DNA of 7,221 nucleotides from ZLKRG08 sp046048895 (GTDB lineage Bacteria > Actinomycetota > Actinomycetes > Nanopelagicales > Nanopelagicaceae), in assembly GCA_046048895.1 (NCBI GenBank), contig JBJOFF010000030.1, positions 1 through 7,221 of the forward strand, written 5' to 3'. Under the pieces are notes generated by a model, which worked only from the letters and a program-made list of their open reading frames with translations, was not told where the DNA came from and ran no database searches. A program made the translations under genes and the position numbers. Positions 1 to 5,851 of the stretch are shown piece after piece (the first letter of the stretch is position 1; each line of letters begins with the position of its first letter).

Positions 1-393
1 GCTTGTATCCGTATCCCAATTACCGGATCAAATCCAAAGGCGAAGCGCATCGAATTCCGTTGCCCTGATCCATCATCAAATCCATATCTAGCTTTTGCTG
101 CAATGTTGATGGCAGGTCTAGATGGAATCGAAAATAAGATCGAACCAGCAGCGCCAGTTGATAAGGACATCTACGAATTAGAAGGCGCCGAAGCTGCTGC
201 AATTCCACAGGTTCCAGGTTCACTAGATGCAGCGCTTAACGCCCTTGAAAAGGATCACGCATTCTTAACTAAGGGTGGCGTATTCACTGATGACTTAATC
301 TCAACTTGGATTTCATTTAAGCGCAAAGAAGAAGTTGATTATGTTCGTCTTCGTCCACATCCAGCTGAATTCGAACTCTATTACGATTTGTAA
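1..393 (+). CDS. glnA: Glutamine synthetase type I, C-terminal 130 residues (5' end outside window)
   Basis: Glutamine synthetase makes glutamine from glutamate, ammonia and ATP in the cytoplasm and is the main entry point for ammonium nitrogen. The reading frame is open from base 1 to the TAA at 391-393, so only the C-terminal part is present. It begins with the conserved stretch ITGSNPKAKRIEFRCPDPSSNPYLAFAA (in pieces: ITGSNPKAKRIEFR, then CPDPSSNPYLAFAA), part of the catalytic domain. It ends with GGVFTDDLISTWISFKR and the terminal motif RPHPAEFELYYDL, very close to remembered mycobacterial GlnA1. Tyr58 of the fragment (bases 172-174), in DKDIYELEG, sits where GSI-beta enzymes carry the adenylylated tyrosine (DKNLYDLPPEE in E. 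coli). This indicates the beta subtype, potentially controlled by GlnE. The usual two prolines after that tyrosine are replaced by Glu-Gly. A strong terminator follows 14 nt after the stop. The family and direction are secure; the regulatory inference rests on one tyrosine. Confidence 0.96.
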   Translation, partial: ACIRIPITGSNPKAKRIEFRCPDPSSNPYLAFAAMLMAGLDGIENKIEPAAPVDKDIYELEGAEAAAIPQVPGSLDAALNALEKDHAFLTKGGVFTDDLISTWISFKRKEEVDYVRLRPHPAEFELYYDL

Positions 394-407
394 GAGTTAA
401 TTTCGTT

Positions 408-447
408 GTAAAAACCCTGTTGAGTGCAAATTCAACAGGGTTTTTAC
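408..447 (+). terminator. Rho-independent terminator after glnA
   Basis: A perfect 16-bp inverted repeat has arms at 408-423 (GTAAAAACCCTGTTGA) and 432-447 (TCAACAGGGTTTTTAC) around an 8-nt loop. The right arm contains a five-T run, and the left arm a matching A run, so the hairpin could work in both directions. It lies 14 nt after the glnA stop and 14 nt before the next start codon, so its main role is probably to end glnA transcription. Confidence 0.9.
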
Positions 448-461
448 TTTAGGATTGCATA

Positions 462-1613
462 ATGAAACAAGCTGCTTGGGCAGTTCGAGCCGCATTTATC
501 ACCAATGGTTTTACAGTGGGTGCACTAATTGCCAGACTTCCAGATTTTAAAGAGAAATTCGATGCCAGCACCAGTGAAGTCGGACAGCTACTTTTCTGTA
601 TCTCATTTGGCGTGCTTTTTACGCTCTCATTCATTGGCAAAATAATTGCTAAACGCGGCTCTAAACCAGTTGCGATCTCCGGATCTATTGCCGCAGCGCT
701 GACCTTAATTCCAATTGCATTTGCAGATGAAGTTACCGTCTTAGCGCTGGCGTTCTTTATCTTTGGTATCGGCATCACTATTCAAGATGTGGCTATGAAT
801 TCGCATGCTGCAACTTTGGAGCACGAAACCGGTAAGAAAATGATGAGTGGTTTTCATGCGCTATTTAGCGTTGGTGCACTAGGTGGTGGACTAACTGGCG
901 GAATCTTCGCTCAATTTGAAGTTAGCATCCGCAATCAATCATTAATTTTCGCACTACTCTTCTTTGTAATAGCGATTTTATTTAAAGGTCTTTGGTTGCC
1001 TGCCGAAACCGATATTCACGTATCTGAAGCCGAAGAGAAACATAAGGCTAAGAAACCAGCTATCTTCTTCTTTATTGGCCTACTCGGTATGGCCAGCGCT
1101 ATTAACGAAGGTGCAGCTGGTGACTGGGGCGGCATCTTGGCCCGCGAAACATTTAACGCCTCCCCATTTTTAGCAACGCTGCCCTACATTGTCTTCAATA
1201 TCGGAATGGTTGGCGGTCGCTTTGCTGGTGATTACATCATGGAACGTTTTGGAACTTACAAGATTCTCTTTCACGCCGGGCTCACTACTGGTATTGGCCT
1301 TAGCGTCGGTTTGATTATTGGAAATATCTACAGCCAGATTTTTGCCTGGTTCGCGATTGGTTTGGGTATGTCGGTAGTAATCCCAGCGGTCTTTAGCGCG
1401 GGTGCGACTATCGCTCGCGAACGATTTGCTGGGCGCATCGCACCTGCAGAGGGAGTCGCAATCGTCTCTGGAATCTCTTACTTTGGATTTCTTGGCGCTC
1501 CACCAACTATTGGTTTTATCGCCGATGTAATCACGCTTCGTTGGGCGATGCTTATTCCAGCAGCGCTAGCAATATTTATGGCTATTGGTTCGAGGTTTAT
1601 TAAACACGCTTAG
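462..1613 (+). CDS. Major facilitator superfamily transporter, YbjJ/FucP-like
   Basis: This 383-residue integral membrane protein is a secondary transporter of unknown substrate. Hydrophobic segments run through the whole chain, split by a charged cytoplasmic loop at about residues 181-199 (rich in E, K and H), as expected for two six-helix halves. Residues 109-120 (DVAMNSHAATLE) and the following SGFHALFSVGALGGG resemble the E. coli YbjJ group and related sugar-permease-like MFS proteins. EGAAGDWGG (216-224) and the motif-A-like GGRFAGDYIMERFG (251-264) mark the second half. The ATG at 462 is preceded by AGGA at 451-454 at suitable spacing. The N-terminus is short, starting directly before helix 1, which suits this subfamily. 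The gene begins just after the glnA terminator, leaving little room for its own promoter. Its last 14 nt overlap the end of the convergent permease gene. The MFS call is firm; sugar or other substrate specificity cannot be read from the sequence. Confidence 0.9.
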   Translation: MKQAAWAVRAAFITNGFTVGALIARLPDFKEKFDASTSEVGQLLFCISFGVLFTLSFIGKIIAKRGSKPVAISGSIAAALTLIPIAFADEVTVLALAFFIFGIGITIQDVAMNSHAATLEHETGKKMMSGFHALFSVGALGGGLTGGIFAQFEVSIRNQSLIFALLFFVIAILFKGLWLPAETDIHVSEAEEKHKAKKPAIFFFIGLLGMASAINEGAAGDWGGILARETFNASPFLATLPYIVFNIGMVGGRFAGDYIMERFGTYKILFHAGLTTGIGLSVGLIIGNIYSQIFAWFAIGLGMSVVIPAVFSAGATIARERFAGRIAPAEGVAIVSGISYFGFLGAPPTIGFIADVITLRWAMLIPAALAIFMAIGSRFIKHA

Positions 1614-3012
1614 TTGTTTTTACATTAATTGCATGTCCAATGAATGCAATTATTAACGCGAAAATAACTCCAACATTTGAATATGCCCATTGGCCATCTT
1701 TACCGCCAATCCATGACATTAAATACCCCTGCCAATTTAGCCAGCTTGCAAAGGTATTTGTGACAAAGCCATAACCCACAAAGGTAGAAATTGCCATTAA
1801 TGCAATTGAACTCTTGTTGAAACCACGATATCTGCCAAATGAATTATATAAATCACTCTCATCTAATTCTTCTCTAAAAATTACATCTGCTGCAAAGATT
1901 GCAGACCAAGCAGCTAGCGGCACTCCGATGGTGATTAAAAATCCTTGAAATGGCAGTAAGAAATTCTCGCTAATCCAGACTATGTAAATAGTTCCCATCA
2001 ACATTATTGCCGCGTCTAAGAGCGCCGCGTGATAACGCTTTATTGGTACGCCTAGCGAAACTAGAGTTAACCCAGATGAATATAAATCCAAGATCGCTCC
2101 ACCAATTAAACCTAAGATGGCAATAAGTGCGAAAAATATTAAGAACCAGGTCGGTAAAACATTAGTGATTGCTCCAACCGGATCAACCGCCACCGCTTCA
2201 TAAAGTTGCTGTGAACTTCCGGCTAGCGCTGCGCCGTAGGTGACCATAATTATTGGTGCAAGCGAAGCTCCAAAAACTGTCCAACCGACCACAGCGCTGC
2301 TTTTAACCGAACGCGGTAAATATCTTGAGTAATCGGCTGCCGCATTTACCCATCCAAGTCCGATTCCAGTCACTCCGAAAATAACTGCGCCAACAAACGC
2401 TGCCAATGTGCCGCCATCAGTAGCGCTAATAAGTTCCCAATTAATCTCATTTAAAGTCAGCGCCATATAAATCGCAGTAGCAATTAGCGTTATTAAAGTG
2501 ATCCATTTCTGCATCTGCATAATAACTTTATGACCGAGCACGCCTCCGGCAATAGTTAATGAAACAGCAGTCAAGAATCCAAGCGACAGCGCGGCACTTC
2601 GTTCTAGCGAACCAATTCGCTCAAAAATTGTTCCGGTTGCCAGCGTGGCAATAGAGACCAGCACTGTTTCCCAACCGACAAAAACTAGGTACGAGAGAAA
2701 ACCTGGCAGTAGATTTCCTTTAACTCCAAAGATGGCTCTACTTCGGATCATGGTCGGAACGCTATGTTTCTTACCGGCCAAACTACTGACTCCAACAAGT
2801 AAAAATGAGAGCACGGTACCGATGACAGCGGCCAAGGTAGCTTGCCAAAAGTTAATACCAAAGCCTAAAAAGAATGCACCATAAGAAATCGCTAGTACTG
2901 AAACATTGGCTCCGCACCAAGGCCAAAATAGATCACTTGCTTTGCCGCGACGCTCCTGGTCGCTGATTTGATTGATGCTATTCAATTCAAGTTCAGCTTT
3001 CCAAATAGGCAT
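1600..3012 (-). CDS. NCS1-family nucleobase permease (purine-cytosine permease type)
   Basis: This 470-residue membrane protein belongs to the nucleobase-cation-symport-1 family, which imports cytosine, purines, hydantoins, thiamine precursors or similar heterocycles with H+ or Na+. Diagnostic stretches are DLFWPWCGANVSVLAISYGA (27-46), SVPTMIRSRAIFGVKGN (84-100), NAAADYSRYLP (223-233) and DLYSSGLTLVSLGV (309-322). About 12 hydrophobic segments are visible, and the length is normal for the family. The short polar N-terminus ELNSINQISDQERRGK matches the usual pre-helix segment, supporting the ATG at 3012. No clear Shine-Dalgarno precedes it, and it starts 22 nt after the upstream dehydrogenase stop, so it is probably the third gene of a minus-strand operon and may rely on coupled re-initiation. 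No nucleobase-degrading enzyme lies nearby, so substrate is open. Its stop codon lies inside the end of the convergent MFS gene. Confidence 0.92.
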   Translation of the reverse strand: MPIWKAELELNSINQISDQERRGKASDLFWPWCGANVSVLAISYGAFFLGFGINFWQATLAAVIGTVLSFLLVGVSSLAGKKHSVPTMIRSRAIFGVKGNLLPGFLSYLVFVGWETVLVSIATLATGTIFERIGSLERSAALSLGFLTAVSLTIAGGVLGHKVIMQMQKWITLITLIATAIYMALTLNEINWELISATDGGTLAAFVGAVIFGVTGIGLGWVNAAADYSRYLPRSVKSSAVVGWTVFGASLAPIIMVTYGAALAGSSQQLYEAVAVDPVGAITNVLPTWFLIFFALIAILGLIGGAILDLYSSGLTLVSLGVPIKRYHAALLDAAIMLMGTIYIVWISENFLLPFQGFLITIGVPLAAWSAIFAADVIFREELDESDLYNSFGRYRGFNKSSIALMAISTFVGYGFVTNTFASWLNWQGYLMSWIGGKDGQWAYSNVGVIFALIIAFIGHAINVKTTKRV

Positions 3013-3034
3013 AAGCGAAATTGTATTGGTTTAT

Positions 3035-3853
3035 TTAGTCTAAGAAGAAATCCTTCAGTAAATCCTTAGTCCCTGGAACTACTGCGTAATGATCAAAATC
3101 AGTCACACCTTCAGCACGCAGCACCTCTTCGTCAACGAAGAAATTGCCAGTGGTGCTCTTGGAGTCGCGATTTAAAATCGCATATGCGGCATCCGCCATG
3201 ATCTCTGGCTTGCGGCAAAAATCTGTATCAATACCTGGAATCATCTGCAAAGCTGCAGTCTTAATGGCAGTTGCTGGCCAAAGCGCATTTACAGCTACTC
3301 CATCTCTTTTGAACTCGGCGCTCATTCCTAACACGCACATACTCATTCCATACTTAGACATGGTGTAAGCAACGTGATTTCTAAACCAACGGTCTTTCAT
3401 ATTAAGCGGTGGCGAGAGCGTCAAAATATGCGGATTATTGCCTTGGCGTAAATGTGGAATCGCAGCTTGCGATGTTAAAAATGTGCCTCGAACATTTACA
3501 TCAAACATCAAGTCAAATCTCTTAGCGGGAGTCTCTTCAGTTTTAGTTAAATTAATTGCTGATGCATTATTAATCAGAATATCAAGGCCACCGAATTTAG
3601 AAATGGTTTCGGCCATGGACGAAGCAATTGCATTTTCATCACGGATATCTGTAATTATTGGCAGCGCACTTCCGCCGGCAGCTTCAATCTCCTCTGCAGC
3701 CGTGTAAATGGTGCCAGGTAACTTTGGATTAGCTTCAGCAGTTTTGGCGGCGATAGCAATCATCGCTCCATCTTTAGCGATTCGTTTGGCAATCTCTAGA
3801 CCAATTCCGCGAGAGCCTCCGGTGATGAAGACTCGCTTACCTGCTAGTGACAT
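3035..3853 (-). CDS. HSDL2-like short-chain dehydrogenase/reductase
   Basis: This is a 272-residue cytoplasmic NAD(P)-dependent oxidoreductase of the classical SDR fold. The cofactor motif TGGSRGIG is at 11-18, NNAS at 95-98, the structural Asn at 120, and the catalytic Ser147, Tyr163 and Lys167 (YTMSK) are all present, so it should be active. Many blocks match, from memory, the SDR domain of animal hydroxysteroid dehydrogenase-like protein 2: AAKTAEANPKLPGTIYTAAE, TLSPPLNMKD, YGMSMCVLGM, VNALWPATAIKTAA, TGNFFVDEEVLR and the C-terminal DFFLD. The C-terminal SCP2 sterol-carrier domain of eukaryotic HSDL2 is absent. Its ATG overlaps the stop of the upstream crotonase gene (TAATG), implying translational coupling and a shared pathway, probably oxidation or reduction of an acyl-CoA or lipid-derived substrate. 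The natural substrate of this subgroup is not known to me. Confidence 0.93.
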   Translation of the reverse strand: MSLAGKRVFITGGSRGIGLEIAKRIAKDGAMIAIAAKTAEANPKLPGTIYTAAEEIEAAGGSALPIITDIRDENAIASSMAETISKFGGLDILINNASAINLTKTEETPAKRFDLMFDVNVRGTFLTSQAAIPHLRQGNNPHILTLSPPLNMKDRWFRNHVAYTMSKYGMSMCVLGMSAEFKRDGVAVNALWPATAIKTAALQMIPGIDTDFCRKPEIMADAAYAILNRDSKSTTGNFFVDEEVLRAEGVTDFDHYAVVPGTKDLLKDFFLD

Positions 3854-4599
3854 TATTTATCTCGCTTTCGATTTAGAAATTGGGTAAATGCGGTTCGGGC
3901 TTCGTCAGATTGCAATGCCAAAGCGAAAATTTCAAATTCGGCGCGCATTACTGCCGCAACTGAATCATGAACATTAGCTTTCATCAAGGCTTTAGTATTG
4001 ATAATCGCTTGCGGTGGTTGTTTAGCAATCTTGAGTGCAATTTCACGTGCCTTTTCGTATGGATCCGCAGCCACATAATTAACCAAGCCAATCTCTTCGG
4101 CGTAGTTTGCATCAAAACTTTCGCCTGTCATAAAAATCTCTGCAGCTCGATGGTAACCAACCATACGCGGGAAGAGAAATGAAGATCCCGCCTCTGGAAC
4201 TAGACCAAGTGAAGTAAATGGCATTGCGAACTTTGCGCTTTCTGCTGCAACTACGATATCTGCGTGGAGTAACATGGTGGTTCCGACTCCGACCGCATTT
4301 CCTTTTACTGCCACAAGTAAAGGTTTGGAGAAGTTATGTAGCGCAGATAAAAAGGCGCTAACTGTTGAATCTTCGGATGTTGGAGGGTTCTCTAGAAAAT
4401 CCGTGATGTCATTTCCTGAAGTGAAGTGCTCCCCTTCGGAGGTAATTACCACCGCTCGAATCCCAAACTCTTGGTCCGCGCTATTTAACTCAGTTGCCAG
4501 CTCTCGATACATGCCACGCGTGATCGCATTCATCTTCTCGACGCGGTTTAGCGAAATGCTCAGCACTTGGCTCTCGAGCATGGTCAGAATCTCAGCCAT
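3853..4599 (-). CDS. Enoyl-CoA hydratase/isomerase family protein, isomerase-like active site
   Basis: This 248-residue protein has the crotonase fold and acts on acyl-CoA thioesters. The first oxyanion-hole region is HFTSGNDI (58-65), and the second is GNAVGVGTTMLLHADI (100-115). Aligned on the conserved Asp114, the two hydratase glutamates (E144 and E164 of rat enoyl-CoA hydratase) are replaced by Thr108 and Phe128. A glutamate appears at 136 in MPFTSLGLVPEAGSSFLFP, matching the PFSHLGQSPEGCSS motif of peroxisomal delta3,delta2-enoyl-CoA isomerase (ECI2). This favours an isomerase over a hydratase. The frame stays open to an ATG at 4659; I chose the ATG at 4599 because MAEILTMLESQVLSISLNR is the normal family N-terminus. 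The ATG at 4608 is a close alternative. It is the first gene of the probable operon, sharing TAATG with the SDR gene. Confidence 0.88.
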   Translation of the reverse strand: MAEILTMLESQVLSISLNRVEKMNAITRGMYRELATELNSADQEFGIRAVVITSEGEHFTSGNDITDFLENPPTSEDSTVSAFLSALHNFSKPLLVAVKGNAVGVGTTMLLHADIVVAAESAKFAMPFTSLGLVPEAGSSFLFPRMVGYHRAAEIFMTGESFDANYAEEIGLVNYVAADPYEKAREIALKIAKQPPQAIINTKALMKANVHDSVAAVMRAEFEIFALALQSDEARTAFTQFLNRKRDK

Positions 4600-4691
4600 G
4601 GCAACCATCTTATGGTGCGCTTTAGTGAAAGAATAGGACCAGTACTCGAATGTACGCATATATCACGGAGAGAATGCGGAGCAGAAGCGAT
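4600..4691. promoter_or_regulatory. Divergent promoter region between crotonase and HTH genes
   Basis: With the preferred start codons, 92 bp separate the minus-strand crotonase gene from the plus-strand regulator, so both promoters should lie here. On the minus strand TATTCT (plus positions 4630-4635) is a -10-like hexamer. It would start transcription near 4623, downstream of the longest possible crotonase start. On the plus strand TATATC at 4659-4664 is a possible -10. Neither has a good -35 match. The region itself is well supported by gene layout; the individual boxes are weak. Confidence 0.45.
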
Positions 4692-5009
4692 ATGGCTACA
4701 GATATCACCATTCAATTTCGCGACTTAACACCTTTCGAGCGGTTGGTTTTAGAACTGGTCTGCGAAGGAAAATCAAACGCGGCAATTGCTCGCGAAACAG
4801 CGCATACTGAAAAAGTCGTCGAGAACACCGTCAGTCGTGCGGCAAAAGCTTTTGGGATCAAATCTGACGGCGATACCAATGTGCGAGTACTTCTGGCGCT
4901 TGCCTACCGAACTCATTACGGCGATAAAGCATGGGAGAAGTTGCATCTACCATGCGAACATTTTGAAGTTGGCCCTGATGGGGTCGCAATCTGCAATCGC
5001 CATCTCTGA
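4692..5009 (+). CDS. Small stand-alone LuxR-type helix-turn-helix protein
   Basis: This 105-residue protein is probably a cytoplasmic DNA-binding regulator. Residues 12-57 (LTPFERLVLELVCEGKSNAAIARE..., ending AAKAFGIKS) fit the LuxR/FixJ/NarL DNA-binding domain: LTP-x-E start, the G-x-SN-x-x-IA turn, then EKVVENTVSRAAKAFGI as the recognition-helix part. There is no receiver or ligand-binding domain before it, so it is not an ordinary response regulator. The C-terminal tail carries Cys88, His90, Cys101 and His104 in a C-x-H...C-x2-H pattern, which could be coincidental. In-frame ATGs also exist at 4650 and 4674. I chose 4692 because GGAG at 4678-4681 lies ten bases upstream and homologous domains begin close to it. 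It is divergent from the acyl-CoA operon, a common arrangement for a local regulator, but its target is unproven. I cannot give a gene name. Confidence 0.75.
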   Translation: MATDITIQFRDLTPFERLVLELVCEGKSNAAIARETAHTEKVVENTVSRAAKAFGIKSDGDTNVRVLLALAYRTHYGDKAWEKLHLPCEHFEVGPDGVAICNRHL

Positions 5010-5011
5010 GA

Positions 5012-5077
5012 AAATCACTCTACTCAATGAGTGCTAGCACTTTTTACAAATCACAATTGCTTTGGGGTTAGCACTCA
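5012..5077. promoter_or_regulatory. Cluster of CIRCE-like half-sites (possible operator)
   Basis: HrcA binds CIRCE, TTAGCACTC-N9-GAGTGCTAA. Here GAGTGCTAG lies at 5029-5037 and an exact TTAGCACTC at 5068-5076, in the reverse (everted) order with 30 nt between. The first forms part of a perfect 12-bp palindrome, AGTGCTAGCACT (5030-5041). A degenerate left arm, CACTC at 5016-5020, stands 8 nt before GAGTG, nearly the CIRCE geometry. The outer arms (5028-5036 and 5069-5077) can also pair as a 9-bp stem. The half-sites are plain to see; binding by HrcA, or by the HTH protein just upstream, is inference. The region may control the membrane-protein gene at 5172. Confidence 0.45.
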
Positions 5078-5121
5078 CCTTTTCTCTTTATTGATTCCTT
5101 CTTAGTTAAATAATTCAATTG

Positions 5122-5145
5122 TTCGCAATTAATAATTAATGCGAA
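5122..5145. repeat. AT-rich dyad with TTCGCA/TGCGAA arms
   Basis: A 24-bp element has perfect 6-bp arms, TTCGCA (5122-5127) and TGCGAA (5140-5145). Between and overlapping them are two tandem copies of AATTAAT (5127-5133 and 5134-5140). The symmetry continues inward if one extra A is allowed in the left arm. It lies 26 bp before the start codon at 5172, where an operator or part of a promoter is plausible. No binding protein can be named. Confidence 0.35.
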
Positions 5146-5160
5146 TTAGATGATTTGATT

Positions 5161-5165
5161 AGGAG
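5161..5165 (+). promoter_or_regulatory. Strong ribosome binding site AGGAG
   Basis: AGGAG lies six bases before the ATG at 5172, the best Shine-Dalgarno in the window. It fixes the start of the membrane-protein gene and suggests efficient translation compared with its neighbours, most of which have weak sites. Confidence 0.8.
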
Positions 5166-5171
5166 AGAATC

Positions 5172-5768
5172 ATGAAACGTCGTACATTCGACAAGATCGT
5201 AACCACCATGGGCGCTGGTTTAACGGTATTTCTATTTGTAATAGCTGGATTACTTAACTGGGGTTACTCATTCGCAGATCAGAATGTAAGTGAGAATTTA
5301 ACTGCACAGAATATTTTCTTCCCTGAAGCAGGAAGCGATTCACTTGAAAAACTTGCACCAGAAGATAAAGCAGCTATCGAACCATTCGCTGGTCAACAAC
5401 TTACTACCGGCGAGCAGGCAAAGGCTTATGCTGATCATTACATCGGAGCTCACGTGAAGGGCATTGCCGGTGGTAAGACTTACTCTGAAGTAAGCGGCGC
5501 AGCGCTTGCAGCAAATGCAAAAGCTCAAGCAAACCCTGGCGATGCAGTACTTGCTGCAGAAGCTGGCGCTTTGATGGGACAGCGCATGTCTTTGTTTATG
5601 GGCGAAACACTTAAGGGCCTACTTGGCTTCTCATATGCATTCTGGCAGATAGGTCAGATTGCGAAACTAGCTGCGGGAGTAGCGCTTGTTGGTGGCATCT
5701 TGATGTTGCTACTTACAGTCGCAGGCTATCTACACCTTCGTCGTACTGATCCAAGCGCGACGATTTAG
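5172..5768 (+). CDS. Two-helix membrane protein of unknown function, actinobacterial type
   Basis: I do not recognise a function for this 198-residue protein. A basic N-terminus (MKRRTFDK) leads into a hydrophobic segment at about 10-33, then a polar 130-residue region, then a second hydrophobic segment at about 165-187 followed by HLRR. By the positive-inside rule both ends face the cytoplasm, and the middle region lies outside the membrane. That region contains QNIFFPEAGSDSLEKL (46-61) and GQQLTTGEQAKAYADHYIG (74-92), stretches I associate with hypothetical membrane proteins of other actinobacteria, plus an alanine-rich, probably helical part at 107-135. No catalytic motif, lipobox or cleavable signal site is evident. 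It has a strong ribosome binding site, an upstream region with operator-like repeats, and its own terminator, so it looks like a single-gene unit. Confidence 0.85.
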   Translation: MKRRTFDKIVTTMGAGLTVFLFVIAGLLNWGYSFADQNVSENLTAQNIFFPEAGSDSLEKLAPEDKAAIEPFAGQQLTTGEQAKAYADHYIGAHVKGIAGGKTYSEVSGAALAANAKAQANPGDAVLAAEAGALMGQRMSLFMGETLKGLLGFSYAFWQIGQIAKLAAGVALVGGILMLLLTVAGYLHLRRTDPSATI

Positions 5769-5794
5769 CCCTCGACTCTCCGTGAGGGATAAGG

Positions 5795-5824
5795 CAAAGG
5801 CCCCGACTTACGTCGGGGCCTTTG
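5795..5824. terminator. GC-rich bidirectional terminator
   Basis: A perfect 13-bp stem has arms CAAAGGCCCCGAC (5795-5807) and GTCGGGGCCTTTG (5812-5824) with a four-base TTAC loop. Each strand ends the stem with TTTG, followed by TTATT on the plus strand. It lies 26 nt after the membrane-protein stop and 27 nt beyond the ino1 stop, between two convergent genes, so it probably serves both. The T tract is short, but the stem is very stable. Confidence 0.85.
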
Positions 5825-5851
5825 TTATTGCTAATTATTAAAATGTATTGA

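Noticed and set aside
1626..1652. Perfect 9-bp inverted repeat (TAATTGCAT / ATGCAATTA, 9-nt loop) near the end of the NCS1 permease gene, considered as a terminator for the MFS gene.
   Set aside because: The stem is AT-rich, lies within coding sequence, and no T tract follows it on either strand.
4274..4636. A 120-residue open frame on the plus strand opposite the crotonase gene.
   Set aside because: It is a shadow of a clear protein family on the other strand and has no recognisable domain. The same applies to other opposite-strand frames such as 449-778, 2645-2884, 3144-3368, 3438-3707, 6031-6216, 6571-6783 and 6909-7112.
4600..4659. Longer N-terminus for the crotonase starting at 4659.
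   Set aside because: The extra 20 residues do not resemble the family, would overlap the longest HTH frame, and no ribosome binding site precedes that ATG.
5030..5046. The palindrome AGTGCTAGCACT followed by TTTTT, considered as the terminator of the HTH gene.
   Set aside because: With a four-base loop only four to five base pairs remain, too weak for a confident terminator; the half-site reading explains more, though a weak termination role is not excluded.
5769..5788. Short hairpin CCCTC / GAGGG directly after the membrane-protein stop, considered as a separate terminator or attenuator.
   Set aside because: Only five base pairs with a 10-nt loop and no T tract; the much stronger hairpin at 5795-5824 explains termination.
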